Assembly (NCBI GenBank): GCA_001636675.1
Contig: AZGY01000004.1
Span: forward strand, 766,552-830,551
Source of the DNA: Moelleriella libera RCEF 2490
Taxonomy: Eukaryota > Ascomycota > Sordariomycetes > Hypocreales > Clavicipitaceae
Direction: 5' to 3'
DNA: 64,000 bases
The position numbers were made by a program, and so were the translations under genes. Shown piece by piece: positions 55,529-64,000 of this stretch. Below the pieces are notes generated by a model that was given only the letters and a program-made list of their open reading frames with translations, was not told the DNA's origin and ran no database searches. Position 1 is the first letter of the stretch. The number at the start of each line of letters is the position of its first letter.

Positions 55529-56542
55529 AATCGATCAATGAGCGGCTCTTGCCCTTCCCCCCGTCCCGGCCCTTCGGGTTGACTGAGCCAGCGGTTGACG
55601 ATAATGGACGACGGCTCTTTTTCGAAGCTCGAACGCAGGCATCCGTGTGTCCGCGCGGCTCGCGGAAATCCTGCCGCTTCGTCGTCAGGGTCCGATAAGG
55701 TTTGTAGCGGAGCGGCGATGCGATGCGATGCGATGCGATTGACAGACAGCTGGGCGGAATTGGATCGACGGCGGGGAAGGGGGCCGGGGAGCAAAGGCGG
55801 GCACTAGGCCCAGACGGGTCTTAGCTGCGGGCGGCTCCAGGTCACATTACCCAGAGTCCCCAGAGTGTTGGGGCAATGGAGGCGAGGCGTCTTGTAGTTT
55901 CGCCTGACCACGTCGGCGTGTACGGAGGACTTGGACCTCATTGTTGTACATGAAGTCCTTGTAGCTGTGATGACGACCGAGCTTGCGGAAGGCCTCCTGA
56001 CGCCGTGGGCAAAAACACTGCGCCCACCATATTCTCACCGTGATTAAACACATAAAGAACCCTGATTTGTTTCATAGGATAGTCTACTTTATCCCTCAGT
56101 GTGCGAGTCAAGTGATGAGCCTAGGAAGATGATGAGTATTCGTCTCAAAATAGATTCTCTCGCGAGTTCCGTGAAGAAAATACCGCTTTAGAGGAAGGCT
56201 TCTCATGGGATCGTCAAGGCGAGATGCTTCGAGGTAGACGACTAATTGTCATGAATCATAATCTCAGGCCTACTTACTCGCTAACAAGAGAACTCAACTT
56301 CCTCGTCACATAAAGTTTGGCTTACACACTTTCCTTCTCAACAATTTCCTTTTGGATTCTGGCGCTATACTTATGAGCCTGCCACCTGCTCCATCTTGTT
56401 TTCTTTTCTTCCTCTTCTTTCATCCTTTCTGATCATTGTCGTCTGCAACAGCTTTGCACACACACGCACACGCACACTCACATACACATACCTCATATTA
56501 CACCTTTTTCCTTCTTCTTGCTGCCTCTCCTCAAAGGCAAAG
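55529..56542. other. Divergent promoter region of ENT gene and CFEM gene
   Basis: About 1 kb with a GATGC microsatellite at about 55715-55738 and, just before the CFEM ATG, a CT-rich leader at 56380-56440 and a CA-rich run at 56456-56490. No gene is recognised. Confidence 0.5.
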
Positions 56543-57025
56543 ATGAAGTGGACAACAGCCGTTTGCACTTTCGCCGTCGGCGTCGTGGCCCATTCCGAAA
56601 TCCCGAAAGTGCTACTACAGATGGAGAAAAAACCCGATCTCGTCCTTGACTTGCCCGTTTGCGCACACAATTGCCTCAACGCCGTGATCCTAGAGCACAC
56701 CGACTGCGCGTTCGAAGATGCCGGATGTCTGTGCAGCAACATGAGGAAAATTTCGCACGGGTCTTATCATTGCTTGCTCAAGAGTTGTCAGAAACCTGAC
56801 TTAAGTGCGTGCGACCTGAGGGTTCCCCCCCCCCCCCCCCCCCTTTCAATGAGTGCTTGCTAACATGATAATTCTCCTTGGCTGTATCAAGAACTCATAT
56901 ACAATTCTAGCAAGAAGTTCTGCGACGACTACTATGCCAAAGAGAAGGAGAAGGAGAAGGAGAAGCAGAAGCAGAAGGAGGAGGAGAAGGGAGGGAAAGC
57001 GTGTGATGCGTGCCCTGGGTGTTGA
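56543..57025 (+). CDS. Secreted CFEM-domain protein with charged repeat tail
   Basis: CFEM proteins are fungal extracellular, often haem-binding or effector proteins. Two exons, 56543-56804 and 56892-57025 (donor TTAA|GTGCGT, acceptor ATCAAG), give 131 residues. Residues 1-17 are a hydrophobic signal peptide (MKWTTAVCTFAVGVVA). Eight cysteines at 40, 44, 55, 62, 64, 77, 82 and 98 fit CFEM spacing (LPVCAHNC, CAFEDAGCLC), and Asp59 sits where the haem-ligand Asp lies in the Candida proteins. The last cysteine comes from exon 2. After it the chain has Lys-Glu/Lys-Gln repeats (about residues 104-120), then three extra cysteines (CDACPGC) at the end. There is no GPI-anchor-like hydrophobic end, so it is probably released. 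The 87-nt intron carries 19 consecutive C. The ATG at 56543 is preferred to one at 56396, which would bury the signal peptide. Confidence 0.8.
56825..56843. repeat. Poly-C tract, 19 bases, inside CFEM intron
   Basis: An uninterrupted C run follows the donor site by about 20 bases. The exact length may be affected by sequencing error. Confidence 0.85.
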
Positions 57026-59871
57026 ATAGGCAGGCAGAAAGGCAGGCAGGTCTCTCAGGGCAAGACCTAGAGAGCTTTTGACGGGAAGAAGGAGAGTTTT
57101 GCTGGCATCGATAAACGAAGACTGGCCGTAGATGAATAGAACAAATCAAATCTGACCCGAGATGACAACTGAATCTGAGCAGCGCCTTGAAAGGTGGGAA
57201 CAATTCTGGCTAGGATGACTTAGTTTCGCGTGACAGGCCGCATAAAGGCTGTTCTGCCCATCATGCGAACATGTGAAGAGTTGTTGTGAACCATGCCGCA
57301 GTCCTTATTTGGGCAAAAAGGTAAGCAGGGCAAAGGGCAAGCACCGTTGGCGGAGCGTGAGTACACGCCGAATTGGCTTTGCGCATGGCAATTGAGTCGG
57401 CGAACAGCAGCAGACAGCTTGACCATCTCTTCCTTGCCCTTCCTCTCAGGGCCTGCGCAGTATGGGTGCCCACGCCGAGGCCAGGTCAGCTAGTACCAGC
57501 TGCAATTTAGGGCTCGGCGGCGCCCATTTCGTGAAACCCCTCGTCTTGTACTGACTTTAAACACCTGATGTATCGCACCAAGAAGGACTGCAGGAGGCCG
57601 GTCCAAGGATCCGGTCTATACTGCAGTGTTTCATTGTGCACGCTCCTTCCAAAGTCGCGTCGAGATACACCTCCGTATCCATTGCAAGGCGTTATTCTAA
57701 CGATATCGCCCAGCCAGATGTTGTGGTTCTGACTGGGGGCGCCCCCTGTAACGCCCACCACGAATCTAATCCTCACGTTCGGAAAACTGGTCATTAAGGT
57801 TGTTCGCCTGCCAGCCCAATAGCCCGACAGTCCGAGACCATTTGACATTTCATGAACGTAGCTCTGGACATGGACTTGGTCCAAGGTATCAAGCAAGCCG
57901 CCTACCGCGACTTCACGCCAAGACGTGAGCTGCAAGCTCGGCCTTGCTGGCGTCTATGTGATGAATGAAGTCCAAGAGGAGGCCTGCGTCAAGCCATGAA
58001 AACAGGCCAGTTGAACTCGCTAGCGCATGTTCTTGACCTCGCCATAACGTTGGACGCCCGTCGAGACGACGCATACGACGAGCAGAAGCGACGCGTCGTG
58101 GCTACCATACAGGACAAGCCAGCCACGGAGGAGAGCCAGCCATCGTTCTAGAGTGATCTTTTTGCGCGTGTTGCTATACCCAACTCGATGCAAGCAGATT
58201 GCGACAAAACTGCCTTGGACAATCATGGCCTGTGGCCATGCTCAGTCTGCCACGATAACGCTCGTCCAATGGTCTAGCTCGCCACGCGACAAGGTGAAGT
58301 AGATGAGAACCTGGAGAGTCTATCTGGTAGGTGGCCAGCGTGGTAAAGTAGACGAATTGAATATCCGTTCACCCGTAGCCAGCAAAATCGTGCAAAGTAA
58401 ACTTTTGAGGCCTGGCCTCTTGATGTACTTGATCTATTGTTTTTGTCCATCACCAAAGAGCGAATCAGGCTACTCTATCTGGCTGAAAAGTTTTCCTTGG
58501 ATATTCCCTCCCTCCTGCTCCCGAATCAGCCAACTCTCCAGGTGCCTTTCGAAACCAGAGAGCGGGTTAGCCGATATTCATGGAGACACCCACTAGCGGT
58601 GGTCGGCAGTTCCAGCAGCAACGTCTTTTGGTCGCGAAAACTCAGAGCGAAGCCTCAAAGTTCCTGGCCGTACGGCGTGTACGGCAAATTTCGCAAAACC
58701 CGTTGGGACTCGTGAGGTGGCGACGATGTGGCCGTCCTGTGCAAGTACAAGTCAGGTACGGCTGCCCCGTCCAGGTCCAGGCCCATATCTTCCCGATGGG
58801 GATGTTGAAAGCCGTCCCTGGAGCTATCGGGACTGGGCGCTCGCGACAGCGTCGTGTCGCCCTGGACACAACAGGCACAGGTGAACAATTCGCCAAAAAT
58901 GGAACCTAAACAGGCAGGCACGCTGCGATTTCGTCCGAAGTACCTGGGGCCCACTGTGATGTGTAAGCCACTGCCCGACTTGCGCCTCTGACGCCTCCCC
59001 CCCAAAGAGGCGGAGTGATGACGCACGCGCCATTCACTGAATTTGATGAGCCCTTGTGGCGCTCTAGCGTGAACCCACCACAGCTGTCACCTGCCATCCC
59101 GCAGACTGTCGAGGAAGCTGAAGCCCAGCCAGCATCTCTGGCGACACGAGGCGAGCCGAATCCAACCCATCGCAGGCCGGGATTCTCGAGCAGGCGCATC
59201 TCCTGCGTCTTGTACGTGCTAGAATGTCAGCGTCAAGCAGCGCGGGGCGCACAGCCAGAGAACCAATGGGCTTGCTGGCTGGCCATGCTTCCCGTGTGTC
59301 CCGAGCGGTGATGCCCAGCCTCTTTTTTCTATTTCTTGCTCTTGTCCCCCCGACCCTCTCTGGGCTTAAAATAAACCTGGGCGAGGCAGCTCCTTCCACG
59401 TACCACAAGCGGGCGTCAGCAGGCTGCTCCTTCCCCGTCCTCGTCAAGCGTGGCTTAGCTCCAATCTCATGTAACCTCGCACTCCGGATGATGTGGAGAG
59501 TACTTATGTACTTGTGGTCTGCTATTGGAATAGGACCGTTTGGACGTGATCTTGGTGGCTCGTACGGATATGGAATAGTACTCCGCAGTATATGTAGACA
59601 ACTCATGACTCTTTCTTCTACCTGTTACTTGAGCACCGATGCTTCCTGTCCAAGTTTCGGTGCCACTGGAGAGGCTTAGCTTTCCCGACTGCCCGTCACC
59701 AAAACAGTCATCGCAGGGCCCGGGCTGTCATCGGTCGCGCCGGCAAGCCGGGCAGTTTTGCTTCCAGCGTGCCTTTGTCAACTACCGAATGGATGCGACA
59801 TCACTGCGCGACAAATCCTAGAGCTCCTCGCGTGTCGATTGACGTCCGTTCCGGCGGTCGCAACGGCTACA
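57026..59871. other. Intergenic region with one gene relic
   Basis: About 2.8 kb between CFEM and the syntaxin gene. Apart from the nucleoside-phosphorylase-like relic at 57507-57935, the open frames here show no family resemblance. The final 300 bases must contain the promoter of the syntaxin gene; no site was assigned. Confidence 0.5.
57507..57935 (-). pseudogene. Relic of a PNP_UDP_1 (nucleoside phosphorylase-like) domain gene
   Basis: A 142-codon frame contains FPNVRIRFVVGVTGGAPSQN, then HNIWLGDIVRITPCNGYGGV and RRDFGRSV. In the nucleoside-phosphorylase domain found at the N-terminus of many fungal NLR-like and ankyrin proteins, the same order reads F-P-x-[IV]-R-x-G-x-M-V-G-I-G-G-G-x-P, D-I-R-L-G-D-[IV]-V, then G-G-V-x-Q-Y-D-x-G-K. 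The residues before the match (57800-57935) do not fit the family. After RRDFGRSV the frame runs to a stop without the rest of the domain, and no NACHT or repeat region follows. It is therefore a fragment, most likely a decayed gene. Confidence 0.5.
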
Positions 59872-61006
59872 ATGGCATACGCGCAACAAAATCCGTATTA
59901 CCAGGAGTCTGTGCAAGATGCTGAAAATGGCCGGAGCCAGGTACGTCGCCGTCGCGGATCACCCGGCGCATCCGGGTTCGCATAATGTCGACCACAGCTG
60001 CATCGCTTGTGTCTGGATATCGTCCATCACACTTGATGTTTGAAGCTGTTTCGGCTGCATTCCCCTTCTTCTGCTAACACCTGCCGTGTGAAGGGAATCG
60101 CATCGGGCACGGAGCAGATCGAGTTGAAACAGCACTACGGGGATTCGCCCAATGGTTCCTTCTTGAGTCGCGTCCAACACACACGCAGCGAGATTGATGG
60201 TTTAGATGGCGAGATCAACAACATCGGCCGGCTGCACCAGCGTATTCTATCCAGTCCCGACGGCCAGGCCAAGGACCAGCTCGAGCAGCACACCACACAA
60301 ATCCAGGTCAAATTCACAGCAATCAAAGACGAAATCAAGTCGCTGGAACGTGACGTGGCCAGTCTGCCCAGCAGCGACGATCGCGAAAACAAGAGCAAGC
60401 AGCTCAACGCCATCAGAAAGAGGTTCCAGGACTATCTGAGCACGTATCAAAAGTCGGAGCAGAAATACCGGCAATCATGTGAGACGCAGTTCGAGCGCCA
60501 GATCAAAATCGCCTACCCCGACGCAACCGAGCCAGAGGTCAAGCACATGATGGACAACTGGGACAGCGAAAAGGTGTTTCAGACGGCCGTAAGTCGAGAC
60601 CATGGCCCTCATCTGTCCAGCAATCTGTGCATACATGCTCACTGCAAATTTTCAGATGGGAAGCGAGCGACAAAGTCGCGCTTACTCGGCGCTCGGCAAC
60701 GCGGCCGCTCGGCACAACGAGATTGAGCGGATTGAAAAGACCATGGCCGAGCTCGCCGTGCTCTACCAGGAACTGGCCACCGTCGTCGAGCAGCAGGAGC
60801 CCGTTGTCGAGGCCGCCGAGCGCAACGCCGAACAGACCAACCAGAACCTGGAAGCCGGCAACGTGCAGGTGAAACGAGCCACGATATCCGCCAGGAGGGC
60901 TCGCAAGCTCAAGTGGTGGTGTCTGTTCATCGTCGTCCTCATCATCATCGCCATTGCCCTCGGCGTCGGGCTCGGCATCTGTCTCACGGGCAATAAATGC
61001 AAATGA
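59872..61006 (+). CDS. SSO1: Plasma-membrane syntaxin (Sso1/2-type Qa-SNARE)
   Basis: A Qa-SNARE that pairs with Sec9- and Snc-type SNAREs for exocytosis, important at hyphal tips. Exons 59872-59940, 60094-60588 and 60656-61006 give 304 residues. The first intron has branch site GCTAAC and acceptor GTGAAG; the second has donor GTAAGT and acceptor TTCAG. The N-terminal Habc region starts about residue 40 (SFLSRVQHTRSEIDGLDGEI). The SNARE motif runs about residues 205-265 with the central-layer Gln near 235 (TVVEQQEPVV). A basic stretch (SARRARKLKWW) precedes a single C-terminal membrane anchor (about 274-297) and a short CLTGNKCK end. The start MAYAQQNPYYQ is first in frame. Which of the two yeast paralogues it matches better cannot be said. 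Confidence 0.92.
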
Positions 61007-62050
61007 GTCCAACAACGAATAATCAGCTCCGCATCACCCACTCACTAGCTTGGCGTGGGGGGCGCTGCGGTCACCCATCTCGCGTTGCCATGTACATGAG
61101 GTCTGTAACACTGTTGCTGCTGCGAGCCATGATTTTTGGGAAGCCATGGGTCCCGCCGGGTAAGGGTTTGGCGATGGGGGATTATCTCATGTCATCTAAG
61201 GTGTGATGGATCACTGCCTCATTAATAGCACCGAGTAAATACTTTGAGATTGCCGGGGACATACTCATGGAGATGTGGCGGATGAAGAACGGAAGAGGAA
61301 GGAGGGAGATCATGACGCAGCGATCTCTGTAATCTACATTGCCTCCCGCTATGTGCAAAACCCGCCCTCATCGCTTGCTTGCATCTAATGTTCTGAAAGG
61401 TACATCAAACTTCCTACAGACCCATGCCGAATCACGATCTGGCTCGTGCGAGCATTTGATGTGCTGTAAACCTACTCCTGCGAGGGCATGTAGTGACCTC
61501 GGCTGGCTTGAGAGGTCCTTTCACACAAAAACGTGTGATGGCTCCCGTACTCTGACAAACAGCACATAGGGGAGGAATGTGGCATTAAAATCTAGGTACC
61601 TTTACATGTACAAGTCCCACTAGCCGCGCCCCGACTGCCCACTCGGTTTCGTGTCCATGCGAGGCAGCCGCACCAGTCCAGCATAATCCACGCCTTCTTC
61701 TCTTCTTCCGAGTCTCCGCATGCTCGATTTCCCCATTCCTCCCCTATAGTCGATCATCCCTTTTGCATGCCCGAGAAATACCCCGGTGCGATTTCCCCTT
61801 TTTGGTAGAACGTTGTGAGCAGGCAGCTGTGACCACCTTTTTATTCGTACACGGGCTCGGCTTCGAGCACCCAAAGAGCATAGAGCGGAGAAGACTCCCT
61901 GCTGGTTAGTGGTGGTGGTGGTGGTAGTGGAAGTGGAGGAGGAAATGGTAATGGTGGCCGTGTATCCTGTTTCTACAGCCTCATACGTCCAAAACCCAAG
62001 AGAACGAGCGCGGGGAATGAGAAAATAAGGCTGTTGCCTGTTCATGTTTT
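61007..62050. other. Intergenic, convergent 3' ends of SSO1-like and TOM70 genes
   Basis: About 1 kb. A GGT/GGTAGTGG purine-rich simple stretch lies at about 61906-61950. No gene is recognised. Confidence 0.55.
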
Positions 62051-64000
62051 CTATCGGCCCATGCCGAAGCCAGGAGGGCCGCCGCCCCCGCCCGCAAGCT
62101 TGGTTGCTAGCTTGGGATATTTCTCGGTGACTTGCACCTGTGTCCTTGTAGCTTCGGCGTAGGAGAGAGCGTTGACGATTTCTCCCTCGGTCCGTGCGAG
62201 TTCGGCCGCGCGCTCAAAGTATTTGAGGGCCTCGGTGACTTTATTCTGTTGCAGGAGGAGCTGGGCCATGGTGGCGACAGCAATGTCGCACTCGGGATCG
62301 ACTGCGAATTATCTGGGTCAGCAAAGAAGAGACGCAGGCGCAGTACGCACAGAATATCAAAGAAGAAGGGGGTTGGTGATCGCTTACAGATGAGAGCCTT
62401 CTGGCATAGCTGCTCAGCTTCGTTAAAGTCCTGCTTCCACTGGAAAAGAGCCAAGGCCTTGTTGATGAGCGGCAAAACGTTCATGCCCATGGGTTTGGAC
62501 TGCTTCTCCAGGTCCATGGCAGTATCGAATTTTTCTACAGCCTCGGAGAAGTTGCCTTGGTCGAGTAGCAGCTCACCGTAGTAGTTGTAGACGTCAGGAA
62601 CCTTGGGGAAGTTCTTGATACATCGTCGGAATGAGGCCATGGATGAGGCAATGGAGCCCATTTTGTATTGCGTGACGCCGAGCTGAATGTGGGAAAAGAT
62701 GAACTCCTTGTCGAGATCAATCGATTTCTGGTAGTCTTTTTGGGCCTCAGCAAGATCTCCTTTGATGAAGCTGGCCTGGGCGCGGTGGTAGTAGAGGTCG
62801 GGATCGTCTTTGCTCTGTTCCAACGCCGCGGCAAATTCCTCGTCAGCCTTGCCGGGCTGTCCCAGCTCCAAACTAATGCTGGCGCGCTTGATGTAGCTCT
62901 GGATCATGCCGGGGTCGAGCGCGATGCTCTTGTCAAAATCGTCGATGGCGTCGGCGTGGTTTCCCATCAAGGTTCGCATCGTCCCGCGCAAGTTATGTGC
63001 AAGTGCCTCGTATTCGCCGAGATCTCCAAGCTCGAATGCCTTTTCGAATGCTTGCCTGGCCACTTCATATCCATCGCCAGTCTTCATTTCTAGGCCCCGG
63101 AGACCAATCTGCAGTTGCCCCTTGCCCGTCTCCGGATCAAGCTCAATGTCGTCGACCAGGCCCGCGGGGCGCGGCTTCTGTCTGAAGCTTTGAAGGTAGT
63201 TGCCAACAAAGATGGGGCTAGGCAGCTTGGCAGGTCGAGAGGCCATCATTTCCTTAGCTCGGTGCTCCGCGAAGACTTTCAGAAGTCGTTCCACGGCCTG
63301 TGCGGTTGATTCGTTCTTGAAATTATCGATAATACAAGATGCCGTGAAGTCGAGAAGAGCCTCAGAATATTTCTTCTGATGCTCGTACGCCGTGGCGCGG
63401 CGGTTGATGGCCTTGATGTATTCAGGATCCATGGCAATGGCGGCCGTGGTATCATCAACCACCTTATCCCACTCGCTCAGAGCACTGTAGCATGCGGCGC
63501 GATTCGAATAGAAGACCGGATCAGGCTTACACAGGATCGCCTGAGAGTAGAAACGGATCGCTTTGTTGTATGCCTTATCGCCGTACGCGCGGTTTCCAGC
63601 TTGCTTGAGCTTGGCAGCATATTGTTCTCGTTGCGCCGCTGTCAGACTCAGCACACTTGTCTCGTCGACTTCGGGAAGCTCTTCCTCGCTTTCCACAGCG
63701 GCCGTTTTGGGCTGGGATGTGGCAGGTGAAATCTCCCTAGGCTCAGCTGCCTTGCGCTCTGCCTCTTTCCGCTTTCTTCTCTCCTTCTTGCTGAGCTTCG
63801 GGGACGATTCTGATTTGGATCTCTGATGGGATTGGATTGTCAGTCTTTGCATCGCCAGAAAAATGCCTCGCACTTAATGACTGGCGATCAATCGAAGAAA
63901 ATTGACGGAGCTCCAGAGCATTGCTTCCGCAGCAAGCACTGGAATTGCCAGACGTACCGAGTCAGAATTTAAGTAGTAGATGGTTCCCGCACCAGTGACA
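62051..64000 (-). CDS. TOM70: Mitochondrial import receptor Tom70 (5' end beyond window)
   Basis: Tom70 is an outer-membrane TPR receptor for carrier-type preproteins and their Hsp70/Hsp90 chaperones. Exons visible are the end of exon 1 (64000-63958), exon 2 (63822-62388) and exon 3 (62301-62051). Exon 1 encodes VTGAGTIYYLNSDS, the end of the N-terminal membrane anchor; its start is off the right edge. Exon 2 begins with a Lys/Glu/Arg-rich linker (KKERRKRKEAERK), then TPR repeats including AGNRAYGDKAYNKAIRFYSQ, YSNRAACYSAL and YYHRAQASFI. Exon 3 ends GGGGGPPGFGMGR. From exon 2 on there are 561 residues, in line with about 600-620 in total. Introns have donors GTACGT and GTAAGC. An ATG inside the intron (63873) is in frame with exon 2 but is not the start. 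Confidence 0.94.

Noticed and set aside
1..64000. tRNA or rRNA genes
   Set aside because: I looked for the GGTTCRAATCC-type arm and cloverleaf partners on both strands. The few GTTCAA or GTTCGAA hits (near 13670, 34670, 45510) had no matching acceptor or D arms. A tRNAscan-SE run would be decisive.

Overview
The window is nuclear DNA of a filamentous ascomycete. Genes are split by short GT-AG introns, many with a GTACGT or GTGAGT donor and a CTAAC/CTGAC-like branch site. The products are fungal orthologues: ERMES Mdm34, Tom70, a fungal Pex26-like peroxin, a CFEM protein, an Ecl1-type lifespan factor, Yaf9 and Syf2. Gene order and composition fit Sordariomycetes, probably Hypocreales, but that placement is inferred. 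No tRNA, rRNA, CRISPR array or phage was seen.

Layout, left to right: a repeat-rich 3.4 kb edge beginning with a short inverted-repeat element; ADE6 (-); PEX26-like (+); RDS3/PHF5A (-); a decayed stretch with a dead aminoglycoside-phosphotransferase-like gene; pinin-like (+); an epoxide hydrolase (+); CRIPT (-), a four-exon gene with one GC-AG intron; the P4-ATPase DRS2 (+); 3.7 kb of microsatellites and copies of a dispersed GC-rich repeat; an Ecl1-type gene (-); 6.75 kb with no recognisable gene; an unidentified, probably mitochondrial protein (-); SYF2 (+); COQ11-like (-); YAF9 (+), followed in frame by a 504-codon Ala/Glu then Ser-Glu ORF holding about 109 copies of a hexamer; MDM34 (-); IPK1 (+); an ENT nucleoside transporter (-); a secreted CFEM protein (+); a nucleoside-phosphorylase-domain relic (-); a plasma-membrane syntaxin SSO1-like (+); TOM70 (-), cut by the right edge.

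Most genes are core eukaryotic housekeeping. Four encode proteins linked to pre-mRNA splicing (Rds3, pinin-like, CRIPT, Syf2). Three or four act in or on mitochondria (Mdm34, Tom70, Coq11-like, and the 544-residue protein by its N-terminus). Drs2, Sso1 and the ENT carrier belong to the endomembrane and plasma-membrane systems. No biosynthetic cluster or complete mobile element is visible. The accessory signal lies in the repeats, the relics, and the repeat ORF after YAF9, which is the most unusual object here.

Exon limits were set by hand from splice consensus and reading-frame continuity. All multi-exon models keep frame throughout. The weakest is the pinin-like gene, which needs a 46-nt intron.
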